Shown here piece by piece: positions 52,707 to 62,028 of a DNA stretch of 64,000 nt. The position numbers were made by a program, and so were the translations under genes. The notes below the pieces were generated by a model. It had not been told where the DNA came from and searched no databases. It was given only the letters and a program-made list of their open reading frames with translations. The DNA lies in NCBI RefSeq assembly GCF_032814565.1, contig NZ_CP136521.1, positions 3,568,501 through 3,632,500 on the forward strand. The letters are read 5' to 3'. The stretch's first letter is position 1. Each line of letters begins with the position of its first letter. The DNA comes from Hwangdonia lutea (GTDB lineage: Bacteria > Bacteroidota > Bacteroidia > Flavobacteriales > Flavobacteriaceae).

Positions 52707-53786
52707 ATGTACACTAATGGCGCTAGTCTTGAATTTAAAAACATTGAAGAAAAATTAAATCATGCTATTAAACGGGGTATAGCATATTTAGATAGCCATC
52801 AACTGGCTAATGGTGAATTCATATTATATATGTCTGACGATGATGCTATGCAAGAATGGAATTTACCAGATAGCACCATTTTTCCTGCGGCACTTATTGG
52901 CACCTGTTTGCTCTCGCTCCGAGGCGAAGAGAAAGTAGAAAACATATTAATGAAGGCCGCATATTTTTTACATTACCAAATGGATAGAGCGGGTACTTGG
53001 AATCACTACACCATACTTCATCGGTGGCGGAAACTTTGTCCACAAGATTTAGACGATACGGCTTGCGTGTCATATTTTTTAAAAAAAATGGGGTTTGATA
53101 TTCCAACAAAAAGCAACCAGCAATTAGCCATAGATAACCGACGAAGTGATGGGTTATTTTATACCTGGATTACTTTTAGATGGCGTTTTAATAAAAATCT
53201 TCATTATTGGTATTTAGCCGCCAGAGAATTGAAACATTTTTTGAAGAGCCTTATCTTTTGGCATACACACCAATGCACTCGATATGATGTTGATGCCGTA
53301 GTTAATGCCAACATTTTACATTATATGGAGAAACGCAAGGAAACCGAAGCTATAATACCTTATTTAGTTAATATAATAAAAACAGAAAGAGAAGGTGATT
53401 GTGACACTTGGTACCGTAATGAGTTTACTGTATATTACTTTATCTGTAGAAATATGAATAATGGCTTTACTGAGCTAAATACTATTAAAAATGAAATAAT
53501 TGATAGGATTTTAGAGAAACAAAATCCAGATGGAAGCTTTGGCGTATCTGTGCTTGATACTGCTTTGGGCGTATCTTCCCTAATATACTCTGGATATAAA
53601 GGAATAGAAATCGAAAAAGGGATTAAGCATATAATTGAAACCCAACATGAATATGGGAATTGGGACAGGTGGGCGTTTTATTACGGAGGCCCAAAAAAAC
53701 TATCATGTTTTGGGTCCGAAGAATTAACAACAGGATTTTGTTTGGAGGCTTTAGCCAACTTCAAAAACTTATATAAATCTGAATGA
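52707..53786 (+). CDS. Squalene-cyclase/prenyltransferase-repeat protein with a DxDDTA motif
   Basis: This 359-residue soluble protein has the alpha/alpha-barrel repeats of the squalene-cyclase superfamily: QW-like motifs HQLANGEF (about 31-38), KQNPDGSFG (about 273-281) and THQHEYGNW-like (ETQHEYGNWDRW). The sequence CPQDLDDTACVS (about residues 111-122) is the DxDDTA motif that protonates the substrate in class II terpene cyclases. A second acidic motif is RYDVDAVVNANIL. Known class II cyclases need at least two barrel domains; this protein has room for only one. The adjacent operon with a UbiA prenyltransferase suggests isoprenoid chemistry. Alternatively it is a non-catalytic repeat protein. 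Confidence 0.72.
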   Translation: MYTNGASLEFKNIEEKLNHAIKRGIAYLDSHQLANGEFILYMSDDDAMQEWNLPDSTIFPAALIGTCLLSLRGEEKVENILMKAAYFLHYQMDRAGTWNHYTILHRWRKLCPQDLDDTACVSYFLKKMGFDIPTKSNQQLAIDNRRSDGLFYTWITFRWRFNKNLHYWYLAARELKHFLKSLIFWHTHQCTRYDVDAVVNANILHYMEKRKETEAIIPYLVNIIKTEREGDCDTWYRNEFTVYYFICRNMNNGFTELNTIKNEIIDRILEKQNPDGSFGVSVLDTALGVSSLIYSGYKGIEIEKGIKHIIETQHEYGNWDRWAFYYGGPKKLSCFGSEELTTGFCLEALANFKNLYKSE

Positions 53787-54156
53787 TATGATTTTATTTC
53801 CATTTTTAATTGATATAACTTAAAACCGGCATCAATCTGAGTTTTTAAATATTTAACCCCACACCCTTTATCTAAATTACCACACCATTAATCTAAATTT
53901 TAAACGACTGTATTTAAGATACTTTATATTCGTAAAGACTTTGAAAAAATGGGAGATAAAATTATAATTACACTTTCATGAATTAAAGAAATTGTTTATT
54001 ACAGTCCCTCAAATAATTTACTAAACCTTAACCAAATTAAGTTTAATATGGATCTTATAAAACTACTGCTACCAAAACCTCTTTCCTTTTTTTTTGTAAA
54101 AAGTGTATAATAATAACTTCAACTCCAAATTTGAATAGCAACCCCCAAATAATTCA
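53787..54156. other. Intergenic region upstream of the ABC-transporter operon
   Basis: I see no coding region in this stretch. It is very AT-rich and should contain the promoter of the exporter/glycosyltransferase operon, but I found no clear TAnnTTTG box. Confidence 0.4.
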
Positions 54157-55986
54157 ATGCAAAACATAAAAAAAAAAATAGAGAAGTTAAAAAAGAACCT
54201 TAACTTAAAAAGGACTTTAGGGCTTATTTGGAGTATTACAAAAGGAAAGGTAATCTATACGGTACTTATCATGATAATGGAAAGCCTCGTTTTTATGGGG
54301 TCATTGTATGTCTTTAAGTTACTGATTGATATTGTTGCACTGCCAGACAGAAATGAAAAATATGATTTGGCGGTTTTATACATAATAGCTGCTGGCATAG
54401 CCGCTATTACATTGGTTGTATTAAGTTCTTTAGCTAGTTATATTACCCAAAAACATGCATTTTTAATAAGCGAGTATGTTGATGATAAAATACACTCTAT
54501 TGCTATTGCCCTAGATTTATCATTTTACGAAAGCCCTGCTTATTTTAATACTTTAAATAGAGCTAAAAATGCAGGGCCAGACAGACCCTCCGCAATACTT
54601 ACAAATATTATCAGTATTGTAAAAAATTTAATGACATTAACAGTTATTGGCATTGCTCTAATATCTATAAATTGGGTTTTAATGCCACTTTTGGCACTTT
54701 TTGTATTGCCCACCCTATATGTGCGCTTAAAATTTGCAGATAAACTATATGAGTGGCAAATACAAAAAACGCCAACGGAACGCAAGTCCAAATATTTAAG
54801 CTCTCTCATCACTGGCGAAGTTGCCGCAAAAGAAATTAAATCTTTTGGTTTGGGCCATTACATCAGGTCCATGTATAAAAACCTAAGGATTTATCTTTTA
54901 CTAGAAGACCTCCGAATAAATAAAAAAGGCATCACTAACGAAGCCGTAACCCAAATATTAGCAGCTGCGGGTGTTTATAGCTGTATAGCTTACATTTGCT
55001 TAAGTGCATTAAACGGTGAATCGTCAATAGGCGATATTGCTTTGTTTTTAATTGTTTTCCCTCAACTTTTCGGCATCATGCAAGGGCTCTCTGGGGAGAT
55101 TTCATCTTTATATAAAAACAATATTTTTTTAAGTTACTTATATGATCTTTTCGATTTGGAAAATAAAATGAAAGATCCCCAAAAACCTGTATTAATTTCA
55201 CAGAATAGCCCTGATTTAACTTTAAAGAACGTACATTTCTGTTATCCTCATGCTAACAAAACAGTATTAAAAAACATCAACTTAAAAATACCCGCTGGTA
55301 AAGTAGTTGCGCTCGTTGGTCTTAACGGGTCAGGAAAAACCACCTTGATAAAGCTGTTGTGCAGGCTTTACGACCCCACTTCGGGAGCTATAAAATTAGG
55401 CGGAGAAAATATTAAAAATTTTAAAACAGACGATTATAGAAAGCAAATAAGTGTTGTTTTTCAAGATTTTGTTAAATTTAACATGAGCGTTACAGAAAAC
55501 ATACAATTTGGCAACATACATGAAGAAGCCGACCATGATTTCATAAAAGACTCTGCCATAAAATCCGGAGCCCACGAATACATAAAGGAATTCCCAGATG
55601 GCTACAATACCACTATGGGGCGTATTTTTGATAATGGTAGAGAAGTTAGCATTGGGCAATGGCAAAAGTTGGCTATTGCACGTGCCCTATATAGTAAATC
55701 GCAATTTATAATTTTTGACGAAGCAACAAGTGCACTTGATGCCAAATCTGAACAAGAGATTTTCGACGACTTACGAGAACATATAGGTAATAGAGGCATA
55801 CTGGTTATTAGCCACAGAGTTTCAGCCGTAAAACATGCTGATTATATTTATGTGATGTCTGAAGGTGAAATAGCACAAGAAGGAACACATGAAAAGCTGA
55901 TCTCTGAAAATGGAGATTATGCTAAATTATTTAAACGAAAAAAAACTATAGCGGCAAATAAAACAAGCGAGAATGGCGCAGAATAA
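54157..55986 (+). CDS. ABC exporter with fused membrane and ATPase domains
   Basis: This 609-residue protein is a half-size type I ABC exporter: an N-terminal domain with about six membrane helices and a C-terminal ATPase. Walker A is VGLNGSGKTT (about residues 387-396), the signature segment reads EVSIGQWQKLAIARAL (LSGGQ replaced by VSIGQ), and Walker B is FIIFDEATSALD (about 517). Such exporters act as homodimers and move lipids, peptides or lipid-linked glycans. The start MQNIKKK contains an A11 run, another potential slippage site. The next gene overlaps by 14 bases; the operon suggests export of its product. Confidence 0.9.
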   Translation: MQNIKKKIEKLKKNLNLKRTLGLIWSITKGKVIYTVLIMIMESLVFMGSLYVFKLLIDIVALPDRNEKYDLAVLYIIAAGIAAITLVVLSSLASYITQKHAFLISEYVDDKIHSIAIALDLSFYESPAYFNTLNRAKNAGPDRPSAILTNIISIVKNLMTLTVIGIALISINWVLMPLLALFVLPTLYVRLKFADKLYEWQIQKTPTERKSKYLSSLITGEVAAKEIKSFGLGHYIRSMYKNLRIYLLLEDLRINKKGITNEAVTQILAAAGVYSCIAYICLSALNGESSIGDIALFLIVFPQLFGIMQGLSGEISSLYKNNIFLSYLYDLFDLENKMKDPQKPVLISQNSPDLTLKNVHFCYPHANKTVLKNINLKIPAGKVVALVGLNGSGKTTLIKLLCRLYDPTSGAIKLGGENIKNFKTDDYRKQISVVFQDFVKFNMSVTENIQFGNIHEEADHDFIKDSAIKSGAHEYIKEFPDGYNTTMGRIFDNGREVSIGQWQKLAIARALYSKSQFIIFDEATSALDAKSEQEIFDDLREHIGNRGILVISHRVSAVKHADYIYVMSEGEIAQEGTHEKLISENGDYAKLFKRKKTIAANKTSENGAE

Positions 55987-57139
55987 AAAAATACTAAACA
56001 ACCAGCACATTGCCATACTGTCTACCTGCGTCGACGATTGGGGAGGGAGTGAAGAGCTATGGGCAAAAAGCAGCCATTATTTGCAAAAAGAAGGTTTTTC
56101 AATAACCGTTTTAAAAGAAAATATAAACCATAACCACAAAAGAATTGTTGAACTAAAAAACAAACACCTTGAATTTATAGCTCTAAATAATTGTTATTCT
56201 GAGGTTTTAAAACGTGCTATCAATGCCTATTACCAACTTACAAAACCTTATTTTAGCATACATCTCCATGCTTTTAATAAATTTCTTAAAAAGCAAAAAC
56301 CTGTGTTGGTCATTATTTCTCAAGCCATAAATTTTGATGGCTTACATTACGCACAACTGTGTTTAAAGCAAAACATCCCGTATGTAATTGTATCTCATAA
56401 AGCCGTTGAATTTTTTTGGCCTCCAAAAGATGAGCGCAATTATATGACAAATGTGTACAAGCATGCGAAAAAATGTTACTTTGTTTCAGAACACAACCAA
56501 AATTTAACCGAAGAACAGTTTGGGTTTCGTTTCAATAATGCAGAAATTGTTCGTAACCCAATGAAAATTAAACCTGAGCCCTTAGCTTATCCGTCAACGG
56601 AACAAGGTTTTAAGCTTTTAATGATTGGGCGCTTGTTTGTTATTGATAAAGGGCACGACATCATTTTAAGGGTTTTAGCAAAAGAAAAATGGAAAAAGCG
56701 TAAACTTTCTTTATCCATAGCAGGCACAGGTCCAGATTACGATGGCCTTAAAGCCATGGCAAGTTTGATTAAATGCCAAAATTTAGAGTTTTTAGGACAC
56801 CAAGATGACATCAAGAAAATCTGGTTAAACCATCACGCCTTGGCTATACCATCAAGAAGCGAGGGCATGCCACTAGTTGTCATTGAAGCTATGGCAGCCG
56901 GTAGAATCGTAATTGCAACACATGCTGGTGGCACTACAGAACTTGTTGAAGATGGCGTAACTGGTTTTATAGGTGACGCTACCGAACATGGTTTTGATGA
57001 AACTTTAGAAAGAGCATGGAATATACGCTCACATTGGTATAATATGGGGCTTGAGGCCTCAAAGCATATAAAAAAACAAATATCAACAAACCCTGAACTT
57101 GATTTTGCTAAAGAAATAATAACTTTGATTTATGAATAA
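55973..57139 (+). CDS. GT4-family glycosyltransferase
   Basis: This 388-residue GT-B enzyme has the C-terminal GT4 signature: LMIGRLFVIDKGHDIIL binds the nucleotide, and PSRSEGMPLVVIEAMAAGR contains the conserved E-x7-E motif (residues about 303-317). The N-terminal acceptor domain begins LSTCVDDWGGSEELWA. It probably uses a UDP- or GDP-sugar. The gene overlaps the ABC gene (14 bases) and the next GT2 (8 bases), so all three are translated together and act on the same product. Confidence 0.9.
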   Translation: MAQNKKILNNQHIAILSTCVDDWGGSEELWAKSSHYLQKEGFSITVLKENINHNHKRIVELKNKHLEFIALNNCYSEVLKRAINAYYQLTKPYFSIHLHAFNKFLKKQKPVLVIISQAINFDGLHYAQLCLKQNIPYVIVSHKAVEFFWPPKDERNYMTNVYKHAKKCYFVSEHNQNLTEEQFGFRFNNAEIVRNPMKIKPEPLAYPSTEQGFKLLMIGRLFVIDKGHDIILRVLAKEKWKKRKLSLSIAGTGPDYDGLKAMASLIKCQNLEFLGHQDDIKKIWLNHHALAIPSRSEGMPLVVIEAMAAGRIVIATHAGGTTELVEDGVTGFIGDATEHGFDETLERAWNIRSHWYNMGLEASKHIKKQISTNPELDFAKEIITLIYE

Positions 57140-58106
57140 TCCCCCATTAGTATCCGTAATAATTCCCACCTACAACCGAGTTAAAATTGTAGGTAACGCC
57201 ATAAAAAGTGTTTTGAACCAAACCTATAGTAATATTGAAATTATTGTTGTTGATGATGGCTCTACCGATGAGACCAAAGCATTAATTGATAATTTCACTA
57301 TGGTTAAATACATAGCAAAACCGAATGGTGGACAAGCTTCAGCACGCAATTTGGGATTAAAACACGCTAACGGTAAATATATAGCATCCTTAGATTCTGA
57401 CGATTTATGGGAAACCTCTTTTTTAACCAAAATGGTCGGTGCGCTTGAGAAACACGACTTAGATTTTGCCTTTGCAAATTGGGGGCAACAAAATAACAAT
57501 GGAGACTATAGTGACTTTCTTTCTGAATATGTGTACTTGCCTGCACACATCCCAAAGAAAAAAGATTCGTGGGTATATTTGAGCTATAAAGACTTAAGGA
57601 AAATCTATTTAGCGGCTTGCCCATCGCCGTCTTCTTCTTTGCTTATTCGTGCTTCGGCAATAAAAAGAGGTTGGAACGAGAACATGAACATTGCCGACGA
57701 TTGGTATTTATTATTGGATATAGTATTGCCCAAAGAAGCAAAAGTGGCTTTTACAACCGAAAAACTCTGGAAAAAACATGTGGTTAGCGATAATGTTTTT
57801 GATGGCCGCGATAAGCTAGAGGTTCTCAAGCTTCTATATGTAGAGGACATGTCTGCAATGCTTAAAGGTTTTAAATCTGTTTTAAATGACAAAGAGATTG
57901 AGGCATTAGAAAAAAAATACGTTTTAGACTTAATACTTACCGCTAAAGAAGTATGGTCTAAAGAGAAAAGTATAAAAAACGCTTTTTATTATATTTTTAA
58001 GGCTTGTAGCAAGCATCCTATATATTTTTTACAAATAATTTTTAAGGTTGCTTTTGGAAAGATAAAAAACAAGAACTTAAAAAAAACCGATATTATACTC
58101 GAATAA
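57132..58106 (+). CDS. Family 2 glycosyltransferase
   Basis: This 324-residue GT2 protein starts PPLVSVIIPTYNRVKIVGNA and has VDDGSTDETK and ASLDSDDLWE, the donor and metal-binding motifs. WNENMNIADDWYLLLDIV carries the later catalytic acidic residues. It lacks membrane helices, so the sugar is transferred on the cytoplasmic face. It is different from the two paralogous GT2 genes at 51469 and 60131. Stop and start of the next gene overlap by one base (TAATG), so the UbiA gene is coupled to it. Confidence 0.9.
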   Translation: MNNPPLVSVIIPTYNRVKIVGNAIKSVLNQTYSNIEIIVVDDGSTDETKALIDNFTMVKYIAKPNGGQASARNLGLKHANGKYIASLDSDDLWETSFLTKMVGALEKHDLDFAFANWGQQNNNGDYSDFLSEYVYLPAHIPKKKDSWVYLSYKDLRKIYLAACPSPSSSLLIRASAIKRGWNENMNIADDWYLLLDIVLPKEAKVAFTTEKLWKKHVVSDNVFDGRDKLEVLKLLYVEDMSAMLKGFKSVLNDKEIEALEKKYVLDLILTAKEVWSKEKSIKNAFYYIFKACSKHPIYFLQIIFKVAFGKIKNKNLKKTDIILE

Positions 58107-59110
58107 TGAAAACCCCATCGGTACTTAGAGCGCACGATTGGTGGGCTCCAAAAATCATCCCTTTGTTGTGTATTGGCTATGCAACCATTATACAGCACAA
58201 AGATAATTTGATGGATTATTTTTTATGGTTGCTCTTTTTAATTTTGGCAATTGCCGCAGGTGCCATTTATGTAAGCATAATAAACGATTTTACAGATTTA
58301 AAATATGATATTGCAAGTAAAAAAAGAAACGGACTTGAACGTTTTAATCCAAACATGCAAAAATTATTGTTACTTGCCTCCATTCTATTAGGGGTTCTTT
58401 TTTGCTTTTTTTTTATGAATGATGTGCTTTCCCTAATTTTTTATCTGGCTGCATATCTGTCATTTAGTTTATACTCCATTTCGCCTTTTCGCTTTAAAAA
58501 CAGGGGGATTTTGGGTGTTATTGCGGATGCAAGTGGTGCACACCTCTTCCCTAGTTTTTTTGTAGCTTCTTCTTTAATGTATAAAATGCATGTTCCAATA
58601 GATGTTTATTGGCTATCAATCATCGGCGTTTGGAGTTTTGCCTACGGTTTGCGCGGTATATTGTGGCACCAGTTTTGGGACAGAGAAAACGACCTGTCAA
58701 TAAACCATAAAACATTTGCAACTGCAATGCACGAATCGAAAATGAAGCTTACAGAAATAATTATTACCGGTATTGAAATTATAGCACTATTGGCGATTTT
58801 ATCAACTCTGGGGGTTTTACCTTTTATAGCTTTGTTGTTTTATGTTGCAATCCTTTTTGGCTACAAAAAACTTAAAATTAAAACCATCTTGATTATTACC
58901 GACACCAATCGCTGGCAAATTTTTATGTCAGATTACTATCAGATTTTACTACCTATATCCCTTATAATTGCTTGTAGTTTAAAACACCCTTTATGCTTGG
59001 TTTTATTGTTTTTTCATCTTTTATGTTTTCCTTATACAATCAAATCGTTCATAAAAACGCTTTTTCAAATGATGGGGATAAAAAAAAATTCATTTTTTAA
59101 AAACGGTTAA
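58106..59110 (+). CDS. UbiA-family prenyltransferase
   Basis: This 334-residue integral membrane protein has about eight hydrophobic helices and the two Asp-rich motifs of the UbiA superfamily. These are NDFTDLKYD (residues 60-68) and the second, DRENDLSINHKT (about 192-203), both likely to bind the prenyl diphosphate through magnesium. Members prenylate aromatic acids, glycerol phosphate, or sugar phosphates such as ribose phosphate. As no quinone or heme genes are nearby and glycosyltransferases are, an unusual acceptor is likely. Its coupled translation with GT2 and GT4 is the best evidence that the pathway product is a prenylated glycoconjugate. Confidence 0.88.
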   Translation: MKTPSVLRAHDWWAPKIIPLLCIGYATIIQHKDNLMDYFLWLLFLILAIAAGAIYVSIINDFTDLKYDIASKKRNGLERFNPNMQKLLLLASILLGVLFCFFFMNDVLSLIFYLAAYLSFSLYSISPFRFKNRGILGVIADASGAHLFPSFFVASSLMYKMHVPIDVYWLSIIGVWSFAYGLRGILWHQFWDRENDLSINHKTFATAMHESKMKLTEIIITGIEIIALLAILSTLGVLPFIALLFYVAILFGYKKLKIKTILIITDTNRWQIFMSDYYQILLPISLIIACSLKHPLCLVLLFFHLLCFPYTIKSFIKTLFQMMGIKKNSFFKNG

Positions 59111-59182
59111 AACAGTGGTTTGTTTTTATAAAACCACCTACATAACATTTTTTTGAAAAAGATAATGTAATTGTATTTTTTA

Positions 59183-60079
59183 TCACTCACCTTTCTGGAG
59201 TTTTAAAATGGCATGTTTCAATTCATCTGAAAAAGGGACGTCAAATTTTCTTGCAAATAGTTTGTTTGAGCTTATTATTTTGTCAAAATCACTTGTGTCC
59301 AAAATCGCCGGTGACGGACTATACTTTCCGATTCTTTCAGGATTCCAATCGATATATCTTAAATTGTCATTTATTACATTTTTGGCATAGACCGAATTCA
59401 TTATTACTGTTTGAAAATATAGTTCATCAGAAGCTAAAGTATATTTCATTCTATTTAATAAATACTTGTTTTCTTTCGTATAATCAATTACATATTGAAG
59501 AGTATCTTTAGATAAACTCCACCAACTTGAGCCTCCGTAATATGTTTTAATTTTTTTTGGAAAAGACCTTTTTATTGAAAGCTTTTTTTGAATTTTAACT
59601 AAAAACAGTATTGCTTTTTTGAATTTATGTGAATAAAAAATGTCAAAAAAATAATAATACAAAAATCTATCAAAACCCCCATTTTCGTTATTCCACCTTT
59701 CTCTTGGTAATTCAAAATTTTCTAAATAATCATGTTTTTGTGGATTTTCAAATAGCTTTTTAAATTCAGTAATGCTTTTAACAGGATAATCTTGTCCGCT
59801 TATTAAGTGGAAATAAATATTTTTTCTATTCTTAAGAGCTTCTTCAGCTAATAACAAATAACAATTTAACTGATTTGTGCCCCCCCAGTTTACAATGTAT
59901 CTGCGCGATAACAATTGTAAATTACTAACTGTATTTAATTTTCCGAGAACACTTTTAGGTAATTTTGTTTTTTTGTCAATATGCAGGTAAATTTCAAAAG
60001 TGTCATCATTAAAAAAATCAATTATTTCGATCAAGTGATCAAAATTTTTATATGCAGCGATTAAAATGGCTTGTTTCAT
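59183..60079 (-). CDS. GT14-like glycosyltransferase (core-2/I-branching type)
   Basis: This 298-residue protein resembles the core-2/I-branching beta-1,6-N-acetylglucosaminyltransferase family (GT14). It has KQAILIAAYKNFDHLIEII at the start, YLHIDKKTKLP, HLISGQDYPVKS near residue 90, YGGSSWWSLSKD near 186 and ASDELYFQTVIMNS near 222, all typical of the family. Bacterial members often transfer xylose or GlcNAc. It is the second gene of a minus-strand pair with the GT2 at 60131, about 50 bases apart. Confidence 0.88.
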   Translation of the reverse strand: MKQAILIAAYKNFDHLIEIIDFFNDDTFEIYLHIDKKTKLPKSVLGKLNTVSNLQLLSRRYIVNWGGTNQLNCYLLLAEEALKNRKNIYFHLISGQDYPVKSITEFKKLFENPQKHDYLENFELPRERWNNENGGFDRFLYYYFFDIFYSHKFKKAILFLVKIQKKLSIKRSFPKKIKTYYGGSSWWSLSKDTLQYVIDYTKENKYLLNRMKYTLASDELYFQTVIMNSVYAKNVINDNLRYIDWNPERIGKYSPSPAILDTSDFDKIISSNKLFARKFDVPFSDELKHAILKLQKGE

Positions 60080-60130
60080 TTTATGCTAGTTTTAACTAAA
60101 AACACAATATAATGATTGATGATAAATTAC

Positions 60131-61162
60131 TTAATAAAGCTTTATCAATTTTAGACTATGCATTATTCTTAATGGGTATAAACACAAAAAGAACAGGTAC
60201 TTATGGTTAAAAACATAAGCTGTTACTTTGATTTTTGGATGATTATACACTTCGCCTATAAAGTTTGTTAAAGGATACACATTTATTTTCTCTAAATCTC
60301 TAAGGATTTTATAGATTTTCGGTATCGAAATATTTAACCTGATAAGTTTAAAGAACATAAAATAAATACTTACCGTGCTTTTAAATTTTATATTTTTAAT
60401 AATAGCATCAGTATTTTTTATTTCTTTTTTTGAAATTTCATTTATAAGGGTATTAAAACGGTAAGCTAAACTAATATAATCTGCAACAACTTTTTTTAAG
60501 TGTTTTTGGTCCTCATTGTTCATTATGGAATGGGGAGATTTTACATATCGATGAATGGTTATTGGCAAAAACATAATACGATTTGCCTCTAAAAAAATTT
60601 TGATGGAAAAAACGGCATCTTCCATGAATTTTCCCTCTTCAAATTTCAGATTTGTTTCTAATAAAAACTCGCGTTTTAGTATGTACCACCACGCCTCTAA
60701 CCTGTTGTTTTTATGTTTTACCAAAAAATCATTTCCGGTAATTACCTCAATATTCTCAATAGGTTCCTGTTGGTATGAAAATAAATCTAGCTTATCTGTA
60801 ATAAGTGTTGAAAACCCTAATATATCTAAGTTATTTTTTTCTAAATATTCTAAAGGTATACTTAGAGTGTTAAACGCTAAATAATCATCGGCATCAATAA
60901 AGTAAATATAATCGCCTTTTGCCAGTTGTATGCCAATATTTCGAGAGGCTCCTAGACCTTTGTTTTTTTGGCAATGGACATAAATGTTGATGTGCTTATT
61001 TCTGAATTGTTCTGCGATTGTAATGCCATTATCAGTAGACCCGTCATTTATTAGTATAATTTCACAATCTGATTTAGATAGGTTTTGATTTGTTAAACTT
61101 GTTAAGCACCGTTCTAAATGGTCTTCTGCATTATAAAAAGGAACAACAATACTTAATTTCAT
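60131..61162 (-). CDS. Family 2 glycosyltransferase, paralogue of the gene at 51469
   Basis: This 343-residue GT2 protein has the motifs SIVVPFYNAEDHLERCL, LINDGSTDNG and YIYFIDADDYLAF. Along the entire length it aligns with the gene at 51469, including the C-terminal region with a hydrophobic end. The two genes flank the cyclase/ABC/UbiA operon from both sides, on the same strand, which may result from duplication. It is cotranscribed with the GT14-like gene downstream. Donor and acceptor are unknown. Confidence 0.9.
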   Translation of the reverse strand: MKLSIVVPFYNAEDHLERCLTSLTNQNLSKSDCEIILINDGSTDNGITIAEQFRNKHINIYVHCQKNKGLGASRNIGIQLAKGDYIYFIDADDYLAFNTLSIPLEYLEKNNLDILGFSTLITDKLDLFSYQQEPIENIEVITGNDFLVKHKNNRLEAWWYILKREFLLETNLKFEEGKFMEDAVFSIKIFLEANRIMFLPITIHRYVKSPHSIMNNEDQKHLKKVVADYISLAYRFNTLINEISKKEIKNTDAIIKNIKFKSTVSIYFMFFKLIRLNISIPKIYKILRDLEKINVYPLTNFIGEVYNHPKIKVTAYVFNHKYLFFLCLYPLRIMHSLKLIKLY

Positions 61163-61294
61163 GTAAGCGATTAGATTTAAGCTGGCAATTTAATAAGAAA
61201 AAAAAATAAAGCCATTAGTTATAGACAAACAGCATATATACACTTTAAATTTATTATTATTACATATATTTAAAAAAATGACCTAAATATTTAA

Positions 61295-61990
61295 ATGAAA
61301 TTTATTTATAAGTACCTAAACTTAATCCCTTATAACCTTTCTAAAAAGACAGGTCTTTTTGTTTTTATTTTACCAATATTGTTAACCTTAAGCATTGGTT
61401 TATTGATGATTACCAAGACTACAAGAGCATTTGGTTTCTGGTTACTTGAAGAAAACGCACCTGTTGAAATATTAACATTTGCTTTTTTGTTTGTTGGCTC
61501 TTTTTTTGGAGTTTGGTTCAGCATTCGTTTTAAAAGAGTTCTTAGTCGGTTTAATTTTTTATTTTATCTATTTTTTTCCGTGTGCTTATTTTTAGTAGCC
61601 ATGGAAGAAATTGCTTGGGGACAATGGTTTTTTAGTTTTGACACTCCAAAAGATTGGGCTAATATTAATGTGCAAAAAGAAACCACACTGCATAATATTG
61701 ATGGTATACATGGATACAACGAAAACTTAAGGCTTCTTTTTGGTTTAGCTGGCTTAATGGGAATCTTTTTAGGTCGCTTTAAATTATTTAAAAGCATTGG
61801 TGTTCCCAAGGTTTTGTTTTTTTGGTTTTTTATAGTTTTTTTGCATTCGTTGGTAGATGTTTTAACCAAAATGGATGACAACAAGCAAGTAATGCAACGA
61901 ATTTCTGAGCTAATTGAGATGTTTATTGGTGTTAGTGCTTTTTTATACTTATACTTAAACTACAGAAGCATAAAAATAAATGCAGAATAA
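61295..61990 (+). CDS. Tandem EEIAWGQW membrane protein, copy 1 of 3
   Basis: This 231-residue protein has about six hydrophobic helices and the signature AMEEIAWGQWFFSF followed by ETTLHNIDGIHGYNENLRLL. The acidic pair and His in this region, on the same side of the membrane, look like a metal site. I know related membrane proteins from several phyla but no function. The upstream region separates it from the minus-strand GT2 by about 130 bases. It is followed by copy 2 after 38 bases, so the three form an operon. Confidence 0.7.
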   Translation: MKFIYKYLNLIPYNLSKKTGLFVFILPILLTLSIGLLMITKTTRAFGFWLLEENAPVEILTFAFLFVGSFFGVWFSIRFKRVLSRFNFLFYLFFSVCLFLVAMEEIAWGQWFFSFDTPKDWANINVQKETTLHNIDGIHGYNENLRLLFGLAGLMGIFLGRFKLFKSIGVPKVLFFWFFIVFLHSLVDVLTKMDDNKQVMQRISELIEMFIGVSAFLYLYLNYRSIKINAE

Positions 61991-62028
61991 AACCAGCGAC
62001 GATTAACTATAATGAATAAATATTTAAA

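Noticed and set aside
59111-59140. Hairpin GTGGTTT/AAACCAC as terminator after the UbiA gene
   Set aside because: The 7-base stem is AT-rich and not followed by a T run directly, so it is too weak to call.
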